A DNA stretch of 64,000 nucleotides from Coniochaeta sp. PMI_546 (Eukaryota; Ascomycota; Sordariomycetes; Coniochaetales; Coniochaetaceae), in contig MU271151.1 of the NCBI GenBank assembly GCA_021432605.1, positions 930,001-994,000 on the forward strand, given 5' to 3'. The stretch's first letter is position 1. Each line of letters opens with the position of its first letter. Shown here in pieces: positions 1 to 9,516 of this stretch. Under the pieces are notes generated by a model. That model ran no database searches, was not told where the DNA came from, and was given only the letters and a program-made list of their open reading frames with translations. The translations under genes were made by a program, and so were the position numbers.

Positions 1-407
1 GTCTTGGAACGATGCGGAGGGATTTTGGCACGTTCTGCTTGCCCTAACCAATGATAAAGGAAGGGCCGCCGGACGGATTTTCGTCGATAGAAGCCATGGT
101 CCCACCGGAACCACATATTGCCTTCCTGATACTGACCCCAAGACTTCGGAAGATAGACGGGAAGGCGAACAATCCATCCTAACCAACTGTGCTGGACTGT
201 GCTGGCCTAGCTTCCATACCCAACTGAATGCGTATGCCCCTAAGTCATGAAGGGGTCAAAATCATTCTCCAAGTCGTCCTTTCGATTATAGATAAAGTCT
301 CATACGCTGACTCTCCAATAGTTGGATTGGGATAGAGAACTAGACTGTAGTCCTGATATGAAATAAACATAACATCCCCCCGTGGCGATTCCATCATCGT
401 GACCAGC
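1..407. other. Left-edge noncoding stretch
   Basis: This is the 3' flank of the minus-strand transglutaminase-like gene that ends at 408. The open frames here are antisense or overlapping and show no family signature, so I see no gene in it. Confidence 0.5.
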
Positions 408-2810
408 TTACTGCGCGATCCTGACATCCACCTCTTGCACGTACGGAACACCCTCCTCTCCATTAACAGCAATGAACACGATGTCGTCCACTCCGTCACT
501 CGACTCCGGCAACTCTTCTCCCACGTCAGTCCAAAGCTCCTTCCCAAGCACCACGAAGTCAAAAGTCCAAGTGTTTCCCACCCTGGTCCAGCTCGTGTTG
601 AAAAATCTGCTATCGTCATCATCAACCGTGACGTCCGTCGCCCCGTCGCAGCTGACAGTAACCTTGAACTCATCCCACTCCTTGACCGCGTCCGTCGGCG
701 AGTTGATCGTCATCGCAAGCGGGTTCGTCTCTCCCGTGGCGTCACTAATCAACTTCTCGGCATCGGCCGCCAACGCAACACCGACGTCGTAGTCCTCCGC
801 GTCCACCCATGCGAGAATATTCTCGTAGCAAAACACGTTCAGTCCGTTCGGGGCTTTCGCAGCGAGATGCATGTGCCCCAAGTGCCGGCCCCCTTCGACC
901 GGTACGGCGAACAACGATCCCACGTCTTTGCTCAGACAGCTCAACCACTGTCCTGCCTCGGCTACAGCATTATCCGCCGTGTCCAATACCTTCACTGTCA
1001 GGCTCACCAGCGACCTCGGCGCACCAGGCGCGAGGACGTCCATGCCGGCCTGGTAGAAGATGGTCTTCTTGTCCTTGCCGCCGCCGATGCTCTGATACCA
1101 CGGGCGCTGGAAGCTGAAGGTACGGCTACCAGCAGTTGCGGGTGGCAGCCGCTCATTGGCTTTGGCCTGGAAGGCGATGAAGAAGGCGCCGAGGTCGATC
1201 TGCTTGGAATGGTCCGGCGTGGTCTTCACGAAGGAGGCAAAGTTGGCCCAACCCTCGGCCATCTTAGGGCCGAAGTTCTTGAGGTCGTCGTAGGTCATGA
1301 TCTTGCCCGTTGACGTGGCATACCAGATGGACTCTGTACCGTTGCGGACCGTCGTGACGCCGACGCCTTTGTTGGCGGGATCGACCGCGGTGATGGCGAG
1401 TTGGTCGTCGGCGATCTTGGAATGCTCCGCCTTGTACTGTTGGTAGTATCCTTTAGGGCCGGTGGTGATGTTGCTTTCATGAGTGCCATCATAGCTGTCG
1501 TCAATATCGTTGGTCAGGTATTCCTCCACGCTCTCAGCGCCGGTGTGCGGACCTGCGCAGGCGTCGAGAGCCACCCATTTCTTGGAGTTTGTTGTCATGT
1601 ACGATATAAAGGCGTGGTTTGTGAAGGCGTTTGACCTGGCGATCATCTCGGCCGGGGTCGGGATCTCTTTGTCATTGTCAATGTTGCGGTAAAATGGCTG
1701 TTATGAAGTTAGAATCATGGCCTTATGTGCAGATTAGGGATTTCCTCTCGGCAACTTGCATTGTTGGTCTGGCCCCAACCAACGAGGTTGGTGTCTTTAA
1801 TGTACCCAAATGGCTCCTTGAACATCCAACGCACCCGTCCATCAGGAACACCAAGAAGTGTTGCCAGTTGAACGATACCTGCTTGGTCGTAGCAGTTAAG
1901 GGTATTGCCGGCAGCCTCCTTGTTGTAGTCATCCAGCCAGGAATCGAGATGAAAAGAGTTGCCGTAACCGCCTCCAGCATAGCTAGGGCTGCCGTGCCAC
2001 TACAGGATGCGATGTCAGCAAGACATGGGCTTTGAACTAGTCAGGGAGAAGGAAGACTTGGCTTCATACAATGTCATACACAAAATAGTGAATGCGGTCT
2101 TGTACCGGGACTTCCTGAGCAGAAACTCCCTTATCCAGAATGGTCTTGTCCGATCTCGAGGCGTGGCAGCGTTTCACTACCCACGCCACCCAGTCATCCA
2201 GATTGTGTAACGTCGAGACCTTGGAGGCCGGCTCAACGAAGAGCTGCAGGAGCTCCAGCGGCACACCACCGGAAAGATAGTAGGTCGGCAGCTTGGGCGA
2301 GATAGCATATAGCTCGACCTTGGTCCGGGCCATGTCAGAGACACTCGCCGTGACTCCCTCATACGTGAAGGTACATGACCAGATAATCTCGTCCCTAAAG
2401 CCCCACGGCATATCGCTTCCGTCGTCGAAAGTGACAGTACCTATCGTGTATGCAATGGCATTCTTGAAAAGGTTGGTTTCATCGGCCTGAATATCCCAGG
2501 GCTGGCACTTGATTTGGATCCGTGGATTCCCTGCGACTGTGCCAGAGAAGATCCACTGCGATGCGAGGCCCTGAAGCTGTGCAGGGAAACTGCCCATCCA
2601 GACGACAAGCTCCATGCTGCTCTGGAGAGGAGAGCAGGCAGGAGCGGCGTCGACATTGTCATGCCTCCAAAGTGTCAGCTGCCGCGACTGTATTTGGGGG
2701 TTCTTCTTATCCTGTCGGGTTCGCAGAGGGGCGTAGCCTTTTTGCAACTGGATCTCGAAGATCTGGGGCATATCCGGCCTCCATTCATCTTCTGTGCGAG
2801 TAAAGGCCAT
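408..2810 (-). CDS. Transglutaminase-like protein, 756 aa, three exons
   Basis: Exons on the minus strand are 2810-2070, 1999-1760 and 1697-408 (741+240+1290 bases, in frame). Splicing exposes a transglutaminase/papain-like core: catalytic Cys283 in LNCYDQAG, His355 in TNHAFI and Asp372 in WVALDAC, in the Cys-His-Asp order of the transglutaminase-like superfamily. About 250 residues precede the core and about 380 follow it; neither part matches a family I recognise. There is no signal peptide or membrane segment, so it is probably intracellular. Fungal transglutaminase-core proteins may act as amidases, proteases or cross-linkers, and the substrate cannot be read from sequence. The first intron (2069-2000) is GT-AG. 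The second needs a GC-AG pair to keep frame. The start is the first ATG of exon 1. The three catalytic motifs make the fold call fairly safe; the activity is unknown. Confidence 0.8.
1698..1759 (-). other. GC-AG intron in the transglutaminase-like gene
   Basis: The donor reads GCAAGT, the usual strong consensus of rare GC-AG introns, and the acceptor reads AACAG. Using it joins TNN to PFYRNID in frame. The nearby GT donor three bases further in shifts the frame and meets a stop, so the GC donor is preferred. Length is 62 bases. Confidence 0.7.
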
Positions 2811-4920
2811 CGTTGCGATGGTGGATGAAGCTGGAGTACGGTACTACGAGCGAGATGGAAAGGGGGATGCAATGAGAGCGAAGCTGAATTGCCCTCTCAA
2901 AAGCTAGAAGCTGAGCGGAAATGGTGGCCTTTTTTAATGCCCAAGCCTAGCTCTCGGTTGTTCGTCCCGTTCGAGATTCCTCATGATAAACATTACGAAT
3001 AGCGGTGGCGTAGTCATAGGGAAAGGGGCCATTGAGACACTGCAGCGAGCAGGAAAGAGGCGAATCACAATAAGCCTGCCCACGCGGACCCCTGGATTAT
3101 TCCATGACGGGTCTTCAGGCGAGATTCTAGACCCTTTGGGAGGCTTGTCACAGGCTCAGCTGGGGTGAAACAGCATCTCGAAATCACACTAAAAGCGTTA
3201 AATTGGCGATAGTGGTGCGCTAGATACTGACGTAGTCCACACTCTGCATCTGCAATAGGCATGTCTATTGGAAAGACCCCACCATCGCGGATTTCAGCCA
3301 GAGTCCAACGCGGTTTAGTGGAGAGGTGGTAGGGAGCTGATCGTGGCATTAGTATGGGCTCAAATACAATAGCCGTGGCGGGGACAGCGGGTGGCGCCGC
3401 CTGCGGGAGCGCCCATCATGGGATGGAGGCCGTCAACCCAGATCAGTCGCAAACACGCAGTGCTTCTTTCGAATCCAGCTCTCGTTTGCAAGCCAATGGC
3501 AGCAGCATGTCAATATACTGGTTTGGACCACCATTTCTTTCCACAAGGAAGCGTCCGAAGGTGTCTGCATACTTCCTCGGCTGACAGGCGCATCGTGGTC
3601 ACTTGAGATCGATCAATGTGCGCACCCTGTCTACACCGCCTTCGACGTGTTAGTTGTTGGCCGAAAAGCCAGACATTGCCTCCCTGCTCATCCTGCAAGA
3701 TCAAGTTTGCCGGTGTGAGGATTGATGACCGTGTGGCCCCGAAACTGATGGGGAACTCCTGGAAACCCTCTATCATGGCTTCCTTCCATACAGCGTCGAG
3801 TACAGGGTGAATCTGCCGGATGAGTCGAACTTTGCGGGCCATGGCAGACGGCCACTGCGTCACTGGTTGGATGGACACAGGGCAGGAGAAATATTGTCAG
3901 ACATTGTGCACCTAGTTCGTGCAAGTGGAATAACTGCGCGAAGTCAGATAAGTTGAAAAGAGCATCCAAAAGAGGGTTTTAGACCGTAGACGTATCATGT
4001 CGTCTTTGGTCAGCATGTTGGCCAAGGTAGCGACGGAGCTTGGAGCGCCCACGACTACCAGCAATGACTCTCCAATCTTTCATTCCTACAATCCAACATT
4101 CGAATAGTGTCGGAGACGCAAGTCGTCAATCGAGGTCAGACCTGACTCAAGAGCTGGACTACTCACTGAAGTCCGCTCACGGGATCGGGTAATTGGGTGA
4201 CGAATACAGGACGAACGCTGGGTGGTAGCACGGCTACATGGGGACACTCTGGAAATGTGATCCAGCGAGGGCATTCTCGCCGCCCCCCGCTTTACCTGGA
4301 GGTACCTTACACGTATAGACTCAATAAGGCGTATACGCATCGTCTCTCTATCACTCCATTTCACTTTGATGATTTCGGTCACATTGATTGCAACAGGCTT
4401 GGTATACACTTCAAAATTTTGGTGAGCACTTTTCCAACCATATAGATCTGTACTTCAAATGAGGGGTTTGATGGTTCTTGCGCGCACCGGACTCCATCGC
4501 TTTGGCACGGAGTGTTGTACCCAAGGTACTTTACCTCCACTGGGCTGCCTACTTTGCTTCTTGTTCATGGACGTTGCCTCACGTTGTATGTATTATGATA
4601 AATCACAACCATTTCGCGGCAGGGCTCCTGCTACATAGGTGACCAAAGTGTCTAGCTACCCTCCGCTACTCACCCCACTCCAAGGTGCTTCCTATCTCCA
4701 CATTCGCCCTGTGTCTTGCTGAGCCCTCACCGAGGCCGAGCCGCTGGCGTTTGAGAACCCTTGTAGAAGGCCAGAGATCGCACGGTTTAGACCTAGAAAG
4801 CATGGAGGGGATAAACCATCAATCGATCAATCTTCGCAAGCAGAACTTAGGAAGGGGGAACGAACTGGAAGCTTTGTTCTGGTGTACAAGATCGATGCTC
4901 AGACAAGTGTTCAAGTCAGG
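2811..4920. other. Gene-poor region right of the transglutaminase-like gene
   Basis: The first few hundred bases are the promoter of the minus-strand gene ending at 2810. Open frames beyond it are short and broken. The longest, on the minus strand around 3510-3878, contains an unbroken protein-like stretch but has no match I recognise and no spliceable extension. I see no supportable gene. Confidence 0.4.
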
Positions 4921-4929
4921 CTAATCTGT

Positions 4930-5220
4930 CTGCACGAGCGAAGCCGAGACAATAAACTCTATTCGCGATAGATCGAGGATTCTCGTCCCGCGTTCACGGA
5001 CGAGCAGTCCGGTCTGGTACACATCGTGATGGAGTTTATCCCGGGCGATAATTCCGATGCTACCTGGGACAAGTATATCGATGCAGAGAATGGAGTCTTG
5101 CACTTTTTACGTTTGCGACTGATCCAAATCAAGGGTCCCCTCTCATCGGCAGCGTCAATGGTTCTTTGGTGTAGTGCGGCCCGAATCTTGCCCTCTCAAA
5201 ACCGGACGCTCGGCGCCGCT
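4930..5220 (+). pseudogene. Relic of an APH-type phosphotransferase gene
   Basis: Three fragments in different frames follow the order of fungal aminoglycoside-phosphotransferase-like (APH, PF01636) proteins. AETINSIRDRSRILVPRSRT resembles the 'isolates xxR..T.IPVP' segment. LVHIVMEFIPG, followed by a Trp, resembles the kinase-hinge 'yIvMEyIpG...W'. PLIGSVNGSL resembles the 'p.IGSVdGg' segment. Frameshifts and stops separate them, and no HGD catalytic loop or downstream DxD was found. The gene therefore appears dead and truncated. Family assignment rests on these motifs only. Confidence 0.45.
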
Positions 5221-6925
5221 TCAGCAGGCGCTAAAGCGGCGCTAAGCGGGGCGAGCACCGCCCAAATGTCCACGGACGACCCGTCAAGCGCCCAACTACC
5301 GAATAGCGACGACCTTACCTTAGCTTCTCCTGTCCCATGCCCATATTGTGCTCTGATATCGGAGCTCATGAATGCCTCTGGGCGTCGTAGCTGCCAGGTC
5401 GCCTAGACATTGTCGACGTATGGTTCGCCGTTGTGGCCCTGCCTCCGAGATACTACTCTAGGCTCGAGGGCTACCATAATGTTCGATTGCAACCGAGCGG
5501 TCGAAGCGCTGCTGAGCATCCCGCCGAACGAGCGGCAGAGCCAGTTACTCGATTGGTGCTAGGATTTTTTCGACCTGTAAATTAGGCCGTTTTATGAGGA
5601 TCTGTCGATGATAACGACCGGCGACTATGATCGAAGACCACAGCCGTAACTTCCGACTACGATGATCTCGCAACCGATTCCGAGGTATCTGTCTCTCAAG
5701 GCCATATTACGAGCGCACGGTACACATACTGTTGCATGGATTGAGCGAGAGTTCAATAGGTAGACAACTGGATCTGCTCTGTGAAGCCAAGACTCTACAT
5801 GAGGGACACCCTCACTTGCTCGAACTATTTGTCGCGCCGGTGACGAATGAATGCCGGGATGCATACACGCCCGTGCCTTTCGTTGACTGACTCGCCAGGT
5901 CAGAACGTCTCATCAGGACGAAAGATGCCTTGTTCCTCCTGCCGGGATAGTCTATCACCGGCATAGGAGTGTACGTTACCACCGAGTTGGCTTGCTCACA
6001 GATCTAACGTCAGCATCTTGTCACGCGTGTATAACAAGCCTTATAAAGTCGACCAGACCGGTCAGGGGAATTGCCGTTATCTCGACTCATACTTCCAGCT
6101 TTCTTGGACTAGCGGTGTCAATTACACGAGAAAGGGACTCATCCTAGAGCCAACAAGTCTGCCTCAAGCAATTGCCATCTGTTCTTTGGCACACACTCCC
6201 GTAGCACTCTGTTATTAGGACTCTGTTAAGAGGAACCAAAGTCTGTCTGCCTGCTTTCCGGAGCTCCCAGTCAATTCTCCCTTGAATCTTCGACGAAGAG
6301 GAGAACTATAAGGAGATTTCTAATGATCGATACTACCACATATCACTCCCAGAGACCCCCGAGATGCCATCGGATTTGTAGGACTCGTCTCATTCAGGTT
6401 ATGGGACACTTAATCCAGCTCGATGCTAGAGTCGAAGAGCTTCAGGACACAGTCGTCTCAATGTCATTGAGACTGACCTGTCAAATCTTCTTCGAGAGTG
6501 AGAGGCTCGTCGGTCCCCAATTGCCCCTATTTTCTCACGCCGTTACGAAGGTCTTGGAAGCCTCAACTATGCTACCGATTGTGGCCTGCGCATCGAAATA
6601 GCAGGCCCAGACGACTTCCAGAACAGCGCTGAAATTTCCGTCCGAAGAACGGTTTTGTCAACTAGAGAAGGACGGTGCACGATACACCACGCAGAGTTCC
6701 TTTCGACCAGGGCCTAGGCCTACAGAGAGCGGTTAAGAATGGCTGTGTTCGCCAAGCCGGTAAGCGGGCGGAATAAGCTCGAAGATAGCCCGACTAGCCC
6801 GTCTCGCCGGAAGTGTGTGCCTTCTAGTTGCATTGAGTTCTCGCCCACAGTCGATCAGTGAAGGACCTATAACCATATGGAAGAATTGCAAGTGCGAGGT
6901 ATCCGCCAACCTTGAGGTAACATAT
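5221..6925. other. Degenerate sequence, no gene recognised
   Basis: Only short frames with stops occur. The frame near 6323-6601 looks protein-like, but I cannot assign it. The segment may be further decay products linked to the APH relic on its left. Confidence 0.35.
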
Positions 6926-6929
6926 CAGT

Positions 6930-7310
6930 TTTTGCAATGGTAGATGCAAAAATTGTCAAATCGCTGCCCTTCAAATGCAAGAAAAACACATGTGGCGAAG
7001 ACATGTGCGGCCTGCAAGGAGAGAGCCAGAAAATCCAGTTGCAATGACTGCTCGCACGACACAGAAGTCAAGACGTCTGAGACGATTCTCAAACGATGTA
7101 TGCCGTCAAGCATTTCTTCCGAAAAGGGGAAATCTTGACTCGCATGTCAAGTTCTGCTGAGGCAGGTGCAAGCGGCAGGACGATGACTTTGGCCAACAAC
7201 GAGGGCTTCCGTCGCCTATGCCTATACATGTGTCGGAAAGTGTAGCAACTGTGCTGCAAAGGTATCCCTTGCAAAAGTCATAAGGCAAGGTTAAATGCAA
7301 GGGTTGAAAA
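6930..7310 (+). pseudogene. Possible decayed cysteine-rich coding repeat
   Basis: The pentamer TGCAA recurs about nine times in roughly 370 bases. In alternating forward frames it encodes clusters such as CNGRCKNCQ, TCAACKERARKSSCNDC, CVGKCSNCAAK and CCKGIPCK, spaced like CxxC repeats. No frame stays open across them. This looks like a former Cys-rich tandem-repeat gene, but no family is recognised and chance enrichment is not excluded. Confidence 0.25.
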
Positions 7311-8061
7311 GCAGACGCAGGTGTCGTCTGTGGCCCTGTAGGGGTTGTTCACATAGTATGCGAGGTCAAGATATACGCCAGCAGTCAGCTGGAAGTGTGA
7401 ATCGACAAGCACCGAGACAACGACTGCCAGGCTGATGCACTATACCTATGTAAAGGTGCCTGAGGAAAGGTATGAAATGCCGAAGAAGATACATTCCTTG
7501 CAAAATACGAAAAGGACAAGACTATCGATTCTTGCCAGTACGGGGGACGCCTGTGTGGCGATTTCTTGGCATCGGCTTGGCGTTGAGGAGAGATGCTAAG
7601 ACTTTGTAAAGTGGGATGGCATTCCCCAGACTGTGGACGAGGAAGAACAGACTGCTTCAGCTAGGAGACTGTACGGTCAATGTAATTATGCGCTTGAAGA
7701 TTTGCAATGGCGACAAGACTAGCCCCTGTGCGAGTTGGTGGCGGATCGCAGACAAGAGCGGTTGCGGGATGAATCTTAGGACGGAACATGGCCAGGCATC
7801 AGACGAAATCTCTCTTCTCCATCACTTGACCATTTCTGGCAGCAGATTCCATTTCAGTCAAGAGTCTGGATTGATAGCTCGAGGATGCCGAGAAAGATCA
7901 GATAAAAGTCGCGAATAGCCAAAGCAAGACCGGTGCATCTCAGGCATCGAAGCATGGCGGATCAAAGGGATCTAAATAAGGAGTCTGACTGCCGGGATTC
8001 ATTTGACTGAGGGATCCAGCCGGCATTGATTACGGTGTTGATGAAATGCCGTTGTTACGAA

Positions 8062-8081
8062 GCGTTTTGTTGACGAAACGC
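8062..8081. repeat. Small inverted repeat
   Basis: The arms GCGTTT and AAACGC are separated by 8 bases. Imperfect outer pairing TTACG/CGTAA extends the hairpin. It lies in noncoding DNA and no element could be assigned. Confidence 0.4.
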
Positions 8082-8326
8082 GTAATGCCGAGGAGTGGCA
8101 CGAACCTGGAAGTTCGATTGAGCGCGGCGCAGGGGTCCGGGGGAGCTGACCCGAGGCGGCGGGCCCGATCTCGGGTGTTGATTGGAACGGCAGCATGTGG
8201 GGGATGTGGGGGAAAGCCGAAAACGGCACATGCAAAAAATTCGGGATTTTACCCCGAAGCATCGGGTGTTGAAGGGTGAAATGTAGGAAAGGGCCGGAAT
8301 GATGTCGGGCGCGCGTTCACGCAGGT

Positions 8327-8338
8327 CCACGGCCGTGG
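8327..8338. repeat. 12-bp perfect palindrome CCACGGCCGTGG
   Basis: A perfect self-complementary 12-mer in noncoding DNA. It is followed about 15 bases later by a related CGGCCACGG. It could be a binding site for a dimeric regulator, but this is not established. Confidence 0.35.
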
Positions 8339-9346
8339 CTACATAATCTTCGGCCACGGTCGCCAGTGGACAAAAAGCATTCCGGCGAAGCTTTTCCGTC
8401 TTGACGTCGGGCGCTCGGCATGACTGTTTTGGAGATGAGGGTTGGCACACGAACATGGGCAAATGAAATACTCAACTAGTGTCCATGGTACACCCCAGCC
8501 ACTCGCGCCCACCATATCACGCTCGAGTATGCTGCATTTTCAACTGGCCGGCACACCGTACGGACCTGCCTTGGTGTAAGCTCACTCAGCCTTGGCCGCT
8601 GCAAACAGCGCTTGGTCCTGGGTAAGAAGTGCTAGCGAGACTGTTTCTGATGGGAGCATTCGTACTCTGTCAGGTCGGGTGTGCCGAAAGCTAAACATGG
8701 CCCCGATGACACTAGGTGGTCTCGACCAGGTCTGATATACCTGTTTATGCAGTAAAGACCAAAAAATGGTGTACCTAAATGAGCGAGTGTCTTGCCAGTC
8801 TGCACTTGGGGCGTGCTCGGCGATAATGTCCCGGCTCCAATTTACTGTAGGAGGGACGTCATTACCTAAGCCTAAGTGTACAGGTAGCTACTACCACAGT
8901 ATGAGTAGAATACTACAGCACCTTCAGGCCTAAAACATACGGTCAGTGGTGTGGTGGGTGAGGCTTTTTCCACTGAAACGTGGGATTGACAATTAGAATA
9001 AGATAACTGGATAACCAACCACAGTACACTACCACCAGAGGACACTACTGTAGGTACATGTAGAAAATTGACTCATGTCCCGCGGGGCCCCACTTTCTTG
9101 CCAGATCTGCCTCAGGCTGCCACACGTGTACCCCGCTTAGCACCCACTGTGACATGATGTATGAGGTGAATGTTACCAGGGTACATGCAGCCAAAAGCGC
9201 TGACCTTATCTAATATGAACAGAATGCGCTACCATACGCTGCATGCAAATAGCTATCTTGCCGGGGAAATGGTGGTGGGGGTGAACCAGGTGGGGCACAG
9301 CTTGCCACTCAGGCCATTCGCTCAGGGTCCCTCCGACCGGCACCAG

Positions 9347-9356
9347 AAAAATATAA
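9347..9356 (+). promoter_or_regulatory. Possible TATA element of glutamine synthetase
   Basis: AAAAATATAA lies 161 bases before the proposed ATG. It is followed by the C/T-rich tract common just upstream of strongly expressed fungal genes. Confidence 0.35.
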
Positions 9357-9516
9357 CACGACTTTCCCCTCCTTCAATCCATGCTTCGTCCTTTCTCACC
9401 ACCCAAATTCTCGGCCCCAGAACAGTCGAGCGTCAGTCAGCCTGCACCAGAAACCCGCAAAGCCTCCTGTCGTATACCTGTCCGAACGTCGACCGCAATA
9501 CCGCAATACCGCAATC

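Larger units (their letters stand above)
7311..9516. other. Noncoding stretch left of glutamine synthetase
   Basis: No gene is supported. It holds a hairpin-forming inverted repeat near 8062-8081 and a 12-bp palindrome at 8327-8338. The last several hundred bases are presumably the glutamine synthetase promoter, with a pyrimidine-rich tract just before the start. Confidence 0.4.

Noticed and set aside
399-1313. Long plus-strand open frame inside the transglutaminase-like gene
   Set aside because: It is antisense to a gene with a complete catalytic triad. The Arg/Val-rich translation is typical of a shadow frame.
3510-3878. Minus-strand open frame with an unbroken protein-like stretch
   Set aside because: No known motif, no spliceable extension and no conserved residues I can name. 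It is left as unassigned.
8055-8462. 135-codon minus-strand frame left of glutamine synthetase
   Set aside because: Part of it looks protein-like, but no motif is recognised and the rest is low-information sequence.
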